Shown piece by piece: positions 1-5,897 of a stretch of DNA of 6,125 nt (the first letter of the stretch is position 1; every line of letters starts with the position of its first letter). Made by a program: the position numbers and the translations under genes. Location of the stretch: positions 1 to 6,125 of the forward strand of contig CANBTK010000130.1 of the NCBI GenBank assembly GCA_947372365.1, given 5' to 3'. This DNA is from Flavipsychrobacter stenotrophus. Lineage in GTDB: Bacteria; Bacteroidota; Bacteroidia; Chitinophagales; Chitinophagaceae. The notes under the pieces were generated by a model that saw only the letters and a list, made by a program, of their open reading frames with translations, searched no databases and was not told the DNA's origin.

Positions 1-889
1 AATCATAAACGACCGATGTGCTGAATACGCTGCCCGTAGAAACGCCGGTAAGGGTATTAAAATGGGAATATACTATTGCACCCGGGCACCAGTTGCCACG
101 CTCATAAAGCCATGTGCCTGACTGCGGCCACAATTCGTTGCGGCCGCAATCGCTGCGCCAGATGGTGCGGTTAGCCACAGTTGTGCCATTCACCTTTACC
201 TGATAATCGTGCGAGCAGAATTCACTGCAGTAGTTGGCATCAGCGCCATGGCCTGTTACAGTATATTTCAGGTTTGCTTCCATTGTGCCTGCCGGGGCAG
301 TATCCGTAACTGGCAGGTAGTGTACATTAATGTTGTTGGAATCGCTGTGAGATGTATCGCCGTAGGCATAGCTGCCACCCCAAAGGCGCTTAATGCCTAC
401 CACGTTGCGGTCGGGCACGCCTTCAATCATTGCAAACTTTATGTTAGACGTAAAGCCGCCGGAATAGCCTGAATATGCTATACGTATAGTACAGGTATCC
501 CTCAGTTTTGACACGTAGTCAGTAACGTCATAAACGTAGTGCTGGGTCCATGTAAATGGGGTGCGGGGTGCGCCTGCATTGGCATATGGGGTTATGAACC
601 TACCCAGTTCAAACACTTCGCCGTTGCTTTTCATCAGGTAATTCTGTACAGTATAATCCCAGTCGCCGCACCAGGTTGACCCACTGGCGCACATGTATTT
701 GCCCAGTGTGAAAATCATGTATATGCGGCGGTAGTTACCCGAATGCGGGAACACAACTGTAGAGTCGTAATTGCCGTAGCCGCCCAGCTGGTAATTATTG
801 GCGTAAACCCATGTAGTATCGCCGGGTGCTGCTTTTGCGGCAGTGCAGAAGGACAACAGGGCAATGAGAATTAATAGATTTTTTTTCAT
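1..889 (-). CDS. Secreted peptide-N-glycosidase F-like protein (C-terminus beyond the left edge)
   Basis: The reading frame starts at the ATG at 889-887 and stays open for 296 codons to the window edge. Residues 1-20 form a Sec signal peptide (MKK, a Leu/Ile-rich core, then AKA before Ala21), so the protein is exported. The rest resembles the two jelly-roll domains of Elizabethkingia PNGase F, which removes N-glycans from Asn. Aligned by eye with that enzyme, the catalytic Asp60 is Asp78 (in CGDWDY) and Glu206 is Glu223 (in CSEFC). The three disulfide pairs of PNGase F match Cys67/74, Cys221/225 and Cys248/268. The RFITPY (97-102) and NWCPG (266-270) motifs are shared. The family's Arg61 position is Tyr79, and the Glu118 position appears to be Ser/Gly (about 139-142), so glycanase activity is uncertain. 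Only a few tens of residues of the C-terminal domain should be missing, possibly followed by a secretion domain. Family membership is well supported; substrate and activity are inferred. Confidence 0.9.
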   Translation of the reverse strand, partial: MKKNLLILIALLSFCTAAKAAPGDTTWVYANNYQLGGYGNYDSTVVFPHSGNYRRIYMIFTLGKYMCASGSTWCGDWDYTVQNYLMKSNGEVFELGRFITPYANAGAPRTPFTWTQHYVYDVTDYVSKLRDTCTIRIAYSGYSGGFTSNIKFAMIEGVPDRNVVGIKRLWGGSYAYGDTSHSDSNNINVHYLPVTDTAPAGTMEANLKYTVTGHGADANYCSEFCSHDYQVKVNGTTVANRTIWRSDCGRNELWPQSGTWLYERGNWCPGAIVYSHFNTLTGVSTGSVFSTSVVYD

Positions 890-894
890 TGGAG

Positions 895-902
895 CAAAAA
901 TA
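895..902 (-). promoter_or_regulatory. Bacteroidota -7 promoter element of the N-glycanase-like gene
   Basis: Read on the minus strand this is TATTTTTG, an exact match to the Bacteroidota -7 consensus TAnnTTTG. It lies only 5 bases before the ATG, so transcription would start at or beside the start codon. I see no good -33 TTG at the usual spacing, so the call rests on the -7 element and its position. Confidence 0.5.
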
Positions 903-988
903 ATGAATAAATAACATGATTGAGGTTTATAACCAATGAAATAGCCATTAAATTGTAAATATTTCGCCTGACAGCCAACTTGTTGTAT

Positions 989-996
989 TATATTTG
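989..996 (+). promoter_or_regulatory. Bacteroidota -7 promoter element of the first RDD gene
   Basis: TATATTTG matches TAnnTTTG and ends 14 bases before the ATG at 1011. Its last G is also the G of an in-frame GTG at 996, which argues against GTG as the translation start. The -33 element is weak: only TTCG at 963-966, with a 22-base spacer. It faces away from the promoter of the minus-strand secreted protein, within a 121-base divergent intergenic region (890-1010). Confidence 0.4.
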
Positions 997-1010
997 TGAA
1001 AAAACATTTT

Positions 1011-1511
1011 ATGGAAAATCCCGAGTTATCAATATTCCCCGAACAGGAAGTAGTTTATGGTAAGTTTTGGCCCCGTTTTGGTGCGGGATTGCTTGATGGC
1101 CTCATATTGTGGATACCCGGCAAGCTGCTAGGCCTTGCAATTGGTGGTGAGCAATGGTTATCAATAATAACAAGCGACAAGAAATATGAATATAGTGATG
1201 CCCAATTGCATGAATTGGCCATTAGGGGCATTATTTACCAACTGCTGACCATTGTCATGTACTGGTTGTATTTTGCGATTATGGAATCGGGCGAAAAGCA
1301 GTCTACTTTTGGTAAAAGGTCTTTGGGGCTTATTGTAACCAACGAAGCAGGAGGTAGGATTTCGTTTGCACAGGCCACTGGCAGGCATTTTGCGAAGCTG
1401 TTGTCAGCAATTATTTTGTTTATCGGCTACTTCATGAACCTTTGGGACGATAGGCGTCAAACACTACATGATAAAATGGCGCATACACTGGTAGTAAAAA
1501 AACAGCTGTAG
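1011..1511 (+). CDS. RDD-family membrane protein (paralog 1)
   Basis: A 166-residue inner-membrane protein of the RDD family. Hallmark residues are visible: Arg22 and Asp29 around the first membrane helix (PRFGAGLLDG) and the charged WDDRRQTLHD stretch (145-154) after the last helix. Three membrane segments are likely, at about 24-45, 73-91 and 127-143. The frame can be extended to a GTG at 996, but the ATG at 1011 is preferred because the resulting N-terminus (MENPELSIFPE) aligns with the second RDD protein downstream (MELIEDSIFPD) and because 996 falls in the -7 promoter element. It differs from that paralog mainly by an extra loop of about 28 residues between helices 1 and 2, centred on a charged KKYEYSDAQLHE segment. 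RDD proteins are mostly uncharacterised; a few have been linked to cation/proton antiport, but nothing here shows a transported substrate. It is followed after 101 bases by exonuclease III. Confidence 0.88.
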   Translation: MENPELSIFPEQEVVYGKFWPRFGAGLLDGLILWIPGKLLGLAIGGEQWLSIITSDKKYEYSDAQLHELAIRGIIYQLLTIVMYWLYFAIMESGEKQSTFGKRSLGLIVTNEAGGRISFAQATGRHFAKLLSAIILFIGYFMNLWDDRRQTLHDKMAHTLVVKKQL

Positions 1512-1536
1512 GCATCTGTGGGTAGTTGCTGTACGC

Positions 1537-1549
1537 GGCAATCATTGCC
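1537..1549 (+). repeat. 13-base palindrome upstream of exonuclease III
   Basis: GGCAATCATTGCC is a perfect inverted repeat around a central C. It lies between the first RDD gene and exonuclease III and directly abuts the TTG of a possible promoter. It could be a small hairpin (5-bp stem, 3-base loop) or an operator-like site, or chance. There is no T-tract, so it is not a convincing terminator. Confidence 0.3.
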
Positions 1550-1579
1550 TTGCCCGTTTGCCGTTTGTTTGTTAATTTG
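1550..1579 (+). promoter_or_regulatory. Possible promoter of exonuclease III
   Basis: TTG at 1550-1552 is followed after exactly 19 bases by TTAATTTG (1572-1579), a 7-of-8 match to TAnnTTTG with the important A at position 2 changed to T. Transcription would start about 25 bases before the ATG at 1613. If it is inactive, the gene could be read through from the RDD gene upstream. Confidence 0.3.
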
Positions 1580-1612
1580 CACTCAATAGCTAAAGGCTTA
1601 TTTCGAATAATT

Positions 1613-2377
1613 ATGCGCATCATTACTTATAATGTAAACGGCATCAGGAGTGCTGTTAAGAAAGGTTTTATTGATTGGTTGAATACTGACCCGGCAGACA
1701 TTATCTGCCTGCAGGAAATTAAAGCTCATAAAGAAGATGTGCCTGTTGCTGATATTGAGGCAACCGGTTATACCGTTTATACGTTCTCTGCTCAGAAAAA
1801 GGGCTACAGTGGGGTAGCCATACTTACTAAAATAAAGCCTGACAAGGTACAGTATGGCAACGGGCTGCACCAAAGCGATTTTGAAGGCCGGGTTATAACT
1901 GCCGACTTCGGCGATGTAACCCTCGTGAATGCCTACTTCCCGAGCGGGACAAGCGGAGAAGACCGCCAAACCTATAAGTACCAATGGCTGGCTGAATTTT
2001 TCGAATATATACAGGAGCTACGCAAAACCCGCCCACACCTTATAGTATGTGGCGACTACAACATTTGCCACCAGGCCATAGATATTCATGACCCGGTACG
2101 GAATAAAAACTATACCGGCTTCCTGCCTGATGAGAGGGCGTGGATGGATAAACTGTTCGGAAACGGTTTTGTGGATACCTTCCGCCACTTCAATAAAGAG
2201 CCGCACCACTATACCTGGTGGAGTGCTTTTGCAGGTGCCAGGGCCAATAACAAGGGCTGGCGCATTGATTACCTGAACGTAACCGAGCCATTGGCGCAAA
2301 AGCTGAAGCATGCCGAAATCCGGCCGGATGTAAGGCATTCTGACCACTGCCCGGTATTTTTAGAGATAAATAATTAA
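1613..2377 (+). CDS. xth: Exodeoxyribonuclease III (AP endonuclease, ExoIII family)
   Basis: A 254-residue cytoplasmic DNA-repair enzyme of the exonuclease-endonuclease-phosphatase fold. ExoIII cleaves 5' to abasic sites and removes 3' blocking groups and nucleotides from duplex DNA in base excision repair. The full set of family catalytic and metal-binding residues is visible: Asn7 (YNVNG), Glu35 (CLQEIKA), Tyr108 (NAYFPSG), Asp148 and Asn150 (CGDYNI), Trp202/203 (YTWWS), Asp219 (WRIDYL), and Asp244-His245 (SDHCPV). Length is typical. The frame is open upstream to an ATG at 1526, which would add 29 residues, but the family begins exactly at M(K/R)II(S/T)YNVNGIR, so the ATG at 1613 is chosen. 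The second RDD gene starts 24 bases after the stop, suggesting co-transcription. Catalytic role is confident from motifs; the operon is inferred. Confidence 0.96.
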   Translation: MRIITYNVNGIRSAVKKGFIDWLNTDPADIICLQEIKAHKEDVPVADIEATGYTVYTFSAQKKGYSGVAILTKIKPDKVQYGNGLHQSDFEGRVITADFGDVTLVNAYFPSGTSGEDRQTYKYQWLAEFFEYIQELRKTRPHLIVCGDYNICHQAIDIHDPVRNKNYTGFLPDERAWMDKLFGNGFVDTFRHFNKEPHHYTWWSAFAGARANNKGWRIDYLNVTEPLAQKLKHAEIRPDVRHSDHCPVFLEINN

Positions 2378-2401
2378 ACTACTGTTGCCCAAACCCACTT
2401 T

Positions 2402-2818
2402 ATGGAACTTATAGAAGATTCAATTTTCCCCGACAGGCCACCCGTTGTATATGCCAATTTCGGCCAACGGTTTGTGGCTTCGTTGCTTGACGGGCTCATC
2501 TTAATTATCCCGGCCGTCGTACTCAAGGTTATTTTGGGTAATGTGGGGCAGACATTGAGTATGGTACTGTACTGGCTGTACTATGCATTTCAGGAATCGG
2601 GGCCAAACCAGGCAACTATTGGTAAAAAAGCAATGGGCTTAATAGTTACCGATGTTGATGGCGGGCGCATTTCTTTTGGGCAGGCGACCGGCAGGTTTTT
2701 TGGCCGGTATATTTCTGTACTTATATTATTCATAGGCTACTTTATGAACCTTTGGGACGATAGGGGGCAAACTTTGCATGATAAAATGGCGGGTACTTTG
2801 GTGGTGAAAAAGTGGTAA
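2402..2818 (+). CDS. RDD-family membrane protein (paralog 2)
   Basis: A 138-residue RDD-family inner-membrane protein with the same architecture as the one upstream of exonuclease III: Arg23 and Asp30 at the first helix (QRFVASLLDG), a GKKAMGLIVTD segment (74-84), and WDDRGQTLHD (118-127). Likely membrane helices are at about 25-46, 50-66 and 99-115. It lacks the charged loop of about 28 residues between helices 1 and 2 found in the paralog, so helices 1 and 2 are joined by a short turn. The C-terminal thirds are nearly identical in protein and include an identical 21-base DNA run (1434-1454 and 2744-2764), consistent with a local duplication. The gene sits 24 bases after xth on the same strand, probably in one transcript. 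Molecular function is unknown. Confidence 0.9.
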   Translation: MELIEDSIFPDRPPVVYANFGQRFVASLLDGLILIIPAVVLKVILGNVGQTLSMVLYWLYYAFQESGPNQATIGKKAMGLIVTDVDGGRISFGQATGRFFGRYISVLILFIGYFMNLWDDRGQTLHDKMAGTLVVKKW

Positions 2819-2884
2819 GCCTGTTTTTACGTGAATGGGCATCCTGTAGCCGGCTTTTGCTTAAACTCATTTTCTAAGGATAAT

Positions 2885-2892
2885 TAATTTTC
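2885..2892 (+). promoter_or_regulatory. Weak candidate -7 element for the DUF4184 gene
   Basis: TAATTTTC matches TAnnTTTG at all but the last base, 36 bases before the ATG at 2929. The nearest upstream TTG (2857-2859) is 25 bases away, which is too far. The 110-base gap after RDD2 (2819-2928) makes a separate promoter plausible, but this is the best candidate I could find and it is poor. The gap also holds a small 4-bp hairpin at 2908-2923 next to the start codon and no clear terminator. Confidence 0.2.
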
Positions 2893-2928
2893 AATCCGTG
2901 CGTTATAGGCTTTTCAAATAGCCCGGAA

Positions 2929-3666
2929 ATGCCATTTACTTTTTCGCACCCTGCCATAATTTTGCCTTTAACATTGTTGCCCCGGAAATGGGTTTCTGTA
3001 ACCGGGCTTATTGTGGGTAGCCTTGTGCCCGATTTTGAATATTTCATCAGGTTCAGGATTCATGCCAATTACAGCCATACTTTAACTGGTTTGCTGTGGT
3101 TCTGCCTTCCTTTGGGCTTGTTGCTGGCCTGGGTATACCACAACATTGTAAGGGATAGCCTGATGGCTAACCTTCCCCCTATGCTGAAAAACCGGGTCGC
3201 TGCCTTCAGCGGTTTCAAATGGGATAGTTACGCCAGGGGTAATATTATTATTGTAGCCCTTTCCATTTTGGTGGGTGCTGCATCGCACCTTTTTTGGGAT
3301 GGGTTTACCCATATTGACGGCCGTTTTGTGGCAGCGATTCCATCATTGTCTGTTATTATTAACCTTTTTGGGTACCCTGTGCCATTGTATAAAGTGCTAC
3401 AGCATGTAAGTTCGCTCGTGGGCGGGCTGGCTTTATTTTTTACAGTAATGGCTTTGCCCCGGGGCAAAGCGGCCTTGCTGGAGGCAAATTCACGCTATTG
3501 GCCCGCTGTTTTGCTCGTATCGGTAATTATAACATCATTCAGGCTGCTTGTTTTTCCTGCTGGCCTTATTTTGGGCGATCTGATAGTTACTGTTATTGCC
3601 GCAGGATTGTGCGGCCTGGTTGCAGCCCCAATGCTGCTGAAGCTGAGGCTGAGGCCCGGCAGGTAG
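2929..3666 (+). CDS. DUF4184 family multi-spanning membrane protein
   Basis: 245 residues beginning MPFTFSHPA, the diagnostic N-terminus of DUF4184, which also fixes the start at 2929. Family landmarks follow in order: GSLVPDFEYF (30-39), YSHTLTGL (48-55), a Leu-rich segment ending near a short cytosolic-looking loop (about 75-103), and SHLFWDGFTH (119-128). Hydrophobic segments at about 49-71, 104-123, 135-150, 159-177, 190-208 and 212-238 suggest five to seven membrane passes. The C-terminus is short and basic (KLRLRPGR), so it probably faces the cytoplasm. The family has no established function. The conserved polar residues within the membrane part (His7, Asp35, His50, His120, Asp124, His128) recall the metal-ligand pattern of YdjM/DUF457-type putative membrane hydrolases, but that link is my inference. 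It stands alone between the RDD2 gene and a 300-base gap. Confidence 0.85.
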   Translation: MPFTFSHPAIILPLTLLPRKWVSVTGLIVGSLVPDFEYFIRFRIHANYSHTLTGLLWFCLPLGLLLAWVYHNIVRDSLMANLPPMLKNRVAAFSGFKWDSYARGNIIIVALSILVGAASHLFWDGFTHIDGRFVAAIPSLSVIINLFGYPVPLYKVLQHVSSLVGGLALFFTVMALPRGKAALLEANSRYWPAVLLVSVIITSFRLLVFPAGLILGDLIVTVIAAGLCGLVAAPMLLKLRLRPGR

Positions 3667-3727
3667 CACTCCAATTGGGAACCTTTGTTGTCCGAGAAAA
3701 TAACATTTCATCAGCTACAAAGCTGTA

Positions 3728-3762
3728 TTGACGTGCCTTTAGCAAGAATTACCGTCAAGGCA
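3728..3762 (+). repeat. Interleaved inverted repeats (pseudoknot-like order)
   Basis: TTGACG (3728-3733) pairs with CGTCAA (3753-3758), and the adjacent TGCCTT (3734-3739) pairs with AAGGCA (3757-3762). The order A-B-A'-B', with A' and B' sharing two bases, means the two 6-bp stems are alternatives or could nearly form a pseudoknot. It lies about 60 bases after the DUF4184 stop. The short stems leave chance as a real possibility. Confidence 0.3.
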
Positions 3763-3845
3763 GGCCGCTTTTAATGGGTTATTCTAATTGCGTCCCCACT
3801 CCTTTATTTCGTAATTGTCTATTCTAAAAGGACTCAATGAGGGGC

Positions 3846-3884
3846 TTGCGCCGTTCTTTTTTTCTGGCGAAAAAGAAGGCGCAA
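3846..3884 (+). repeat. Long bulged hairpin, possible REP-like element
   Basis: TTGCGCC (3846-3852) pairs with GGCGCAA (3878-3884), and TTCTTTTT (3854-3861) pairs with AAAAAGAA (3870-3877). This gives 15 base pairs with one bulged G (3853) and an 8-base loop. The loop carries a second GGCG (3866-3869) that could compete for the CGCC at 3849-3852. Neither side has a T-tract, so it is not a standard terminator. It lies upstream of the ABC-F promoter, so it should not be in that mRNA. A dispersed intergenic palindrome is the best guess. Confidence 0.55.
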
Positions 3885-3928
3885 TAAGGCATTGTTTAGT
3901 GCCCCGGCAGTGGTTTTAATTAGCTAAC

Positions 3929-3958
3929 TTGTAAACTGCGTGTACTGAACTACCTTTG
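3929..3958 (+). promoter_or_regulatory. Bacteroidota promoter of the ABC-F (uup) gene
   Basis: TTG at 3929-3931, a 19-base spacer, then TACCTTTG at 3951-3958: an exact TAnnTTTG -7 element at optimal spacing. The element ends 8 bases before the ATG at 3967, so the mRNA leader should be only a few bases long or absent. This is the best promoter in the window. Confidence 0.75.
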
Positions 3959-3966
3959 CGGCCTAT

Positions 3967-5871
3967 ATGCATTACGTTTCAGCAGAAAAAATTAGTAAAT
4001 CTTACGGGATAAAGCAGTTGTTTGAAGATATAACCTTCCATATAAGCGAAGGGGATAAAATTGCTTTGGTGGCCAGGAATGGCAGTGGTAAATCAACATT
4101 GCTTAAAATACTGGCCGGGAAGGATACAGTGGAAAATGGCACGCTTTGGGTACATAAAGACGTGACAGTTGCCCTTTTTGAGCAGGACCCGCAGTTTGAA
4201 GAAGAGCTATCGGTGCTGGACAACATATTCCATTATAAGCACCCGGTTTCCGAGGCGCTGAGGAATTATGAAAAGCTGCTGGCATCGGAAGTGCAGGACC
4301 ATGATGCTTTTGGCGAGGCGCTTTCCAAAATTGACGAGCTGGGCGCATGGGAGTTTGAAGGGAAGGTAAAGGAGATACTGGGCAAGCTCAATATCTACAA
4401 CCTTGACCAGAAGGTGAAATCGCTTTCGGGCGGGCAGCGCAAAAGGGTTGCCCTGGCGCAAACCCTTATTGATATCGGTTTTGAGCACAAGCATGTGCTG
4501 CTGATAATGGATGAGCCTACCAACCACCTTGATGTGGAAATGGTAGAGTGGCTGGAGCATTACCTGAACCAGGAAAAAGTAACCCTGCTCATGGTAACCC
4601 ACGACCGTTATTTCCTGGATGATGTTTGCGAGGAAATATGGGAGCTTGACGACAATAAAATATATACTTACAAGGGCGACTATGCCAACTTCCTGGAGAA
4701 GAAGGCTGCGCGTATAGAAAACGCTGTTGCCAATATAGACAAAGCCAAAAACCTGTTCCGCAAGGAGCTGGAATGGATGCGCAAGCAGCCTAAAGCGCGT
4801 ACGGTAAAGTCAAAAAGCAGGCAGGATAATTTTTACGAAGTAGAAGCCAAAGCCAAGCAGAAAATTGTGGATACCCAGGTGAAACTGGAAATGAAAATGA
4901 ACCGCCTTGGCGGCAAGGTGGCGGAGCTGAAAAAGGTTTACAAAAGCTATGGCGATAAAGTAATACTGAAGGGCTTTGACTACACCTTTAAGAAAGGCGA
5001 GCGCATAGGCATTATAGGCAAGAACGGGGCAGGGAAGAGTACCTTCCTGCAGCTGCTGCAAGGCACTGAGATGGCTGACAGCGGTAAGATAAATATAGGC
5101 GATACGGTTGTTTTCGGTAATTTTTCGCAGCAAGGGCTGGAGATTAAGGAGGATATGCGCATAATTGAGTATGTAAAAAATATTGCCGAAAACTTCCCTA
5201 TGGCGGGTGGCGGCTCTATGAGCGCATCTAACTTCCTTACCTTATTCCTGTTCCCGCCGGAGCAGCAATATACTTACCTTTCAAAACTAAGCGGTGGCGA
5301 AAAGAAAAGGCTACAGCTGCTAACCGTATTGTTCAAGAACCCTAACTTCCTGATACTGGATGAACCTACCAATGACCTGGACCTGCCTACGCTTTCGGTA
5401 CTGGAAAACTTCCTGAACGAATACCCCGGCTGCCTTTTGGTGGTGTCGCATGACAGGTATTTTATGGACAGGCTTGTGGACCACCTTTTTGTTTTTGAAG
5501 GCGATGGTGTTGTATCGGACTACCCGGGCAACTATACCGACTACCGTATTTGGGTAAAGTCGAAAGACAAGGAGCAATTAAAGCCTGTTGACGGGCAAAA
5601 GGAAATAACATTAGCGCCAGCGGCTGCCCCTGTAGCTGCGGCAGTACCAGAGAAGAAGAAATTCTCATTTAAAGACAAACGCGAGTTTGATACCCTTGAA
5701 ACGGAAATAGCCGATTTGGAGCAGGAAAAATCAACCCTTACGGAACAGATGGCGAAGCCCGGAGCCAACTACGATGAGCTTTTGCGCATGGGTGCCCGCA
5801 TGGCTGAAATAACTAGTTTGCTTGAAAATAAGGAAGCCCGCTGGCTGGTGCTAAGTGAGTATGTTGGCTAG
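3967..5871 (+). CDS. uup: ABC-F family ATPase, Uup type
   Basis: 634 residues with two ATP-binding cassettes and no membrane segments, so a soluble ABC-F protein. Cassette 1: Walker A ARNGSGKST (36-44), signature LSGGQ (153-157), Walker B LLIMDEPTNHLD with catalytic Glu183, and switch His212 (VTHDR). Cassette 2: GKNGAGKST (351-359), LSGGE (441-445), LILDEPTNDLD with Glu465, and His495 (VSHDR). The linker (about 238-325, with WMRKQPKART) is the region that in this family reaches toward the ribosomal P site. An Ala/Pro-rich spacer (549-561) leads to a C-terminal coiled coil (about 565-634), which together with the length is characteristic of Uup; that domain binds DNA in E. coli Uup. E. coli uup mutants affect transposon excision and ribosome function. 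Cassette 1 has Ala instead of the first Gly of Walker A. The gene has its own promoter and is probably monocistronic. An antibiotic-resistance ABC-F is less likely given this domain layout. Confidence 0.93.
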   Translation: MHYVSAEKISKSYGIKQLFEDITFHISEGDKIALVARNGSGKSTLLKILAGKDTVENGTLWVHKDVTVALFEQDPQFEEELSVLDNIFHYKHPVSEALRNYEKLLASEVQDHDAFGEALSKIDELGAWEFEGKVKEILGKLNIYNLDQKVKSLSGGQRKRVALAQTLIDIGFEHKHVLLIMDEPTNHLDVEMVEWLEHYLNQEKVTLLMVTHDRYFLDDVCEEIWELDDNKIYTYKGDYANFLEKKAARIENAVANIDKAKNLFRKELEWMRKQPKARTVKSKSRQDNFYEVEAKAKQKIVDTQVKLEMKMNRLGGKVAELKKVYKSYGDKVILKGFDYTFKKGERIGIIGKNGAGKSTFLQLLQGTEMADSGKINIGDTVVFGNFSQQGLEIKEDMRIIEYVKNIAENFPMAGGGSMSASNFLTLFLFPPEQQYTYLSKLSGGEKKRLQLLTVLFKNPNFLILDEPTNDLDLPTLSVLENFLNEYPGCLLVVSHDRYFMDRLVDHLFVFEGDGVVSDYPGNYTDYRIWVKSKDKEQLKPVDGQKEITLAPAAAPVAAAVPEKKKFSFKDKREFDTLETEIADLEQEKSTLTEQMAKPGANYDELLRMGARMAEITSLLENKEARWLVLSEYVG

Positions 5872-5897
5872 GTTTTTACAGTGATATTTTTTAAAAT

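Larger units (their letters stand above)
3667..3966. other. 300-base intergenic region before the ABC-F gene
   Basis: No credible gene is present. It contains a small hairpin at 3712-3725 (CAGCT, 4-base loop, AGCTG), a pair of interleaved inverted repeats at 3728-3762, a strong bulged hairpin at 3846-3884, and the promoter at 3929-3958. The first hairpin could weakly end transcription of the DUF4184 gene, but it has no T-tract. The rest shows no recognisable structure. Confidence 0.6.

Noticed and set aside
209..472. An 87-codon open frame on the plus strand
   Set aside because: It lies opposite the minus-strand N-glycanase-like gene, whose frame has a signal peptide, conserved cysteines and family motifs. 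The plus-strand product has no recognisable features.
1434..2764. Mobile element bounded by the two identical 21-base blocks
   Set aside because: The blocks encode the same conserved RDD motif in paralogous genes; there is no transposase, terminal inverted repeat or target duplication.
2819..2928. Terminator after RDD2 built on the AGCCGGCT palindrome near 2849
   Set aside because: The 8-base palindrome leaves no loop unless the stem is reduced to two or three pairs, so it cannot act as a normal intrinsic terminator.
3498..3731. A 77-codon frame overlapping the end of the DUF4184 gene
   Set aside because: Most of it is an out-of-frame reading of the DUF4184 coding region; the short non-overlapping tail has no domain or promoter.
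3846..3966. Ribosome-mediated attenuator controlling an antibiotic-resistance ABC-F
   Set aside because: The hairpin lies upstream of the mapped-by-motif promoter, the predicted leader is only a few bases with no room for a leader peptide, and the protein has the Uup layout with a C-terminal coiled coil rather than a resistance type.
4002..5768. Many antisense open frames of 60-131 codons opposite uup
   Set aside because: They overlap a fully supported ABC-F gene, have no promoter elements or family features, and reflect its codon bias.
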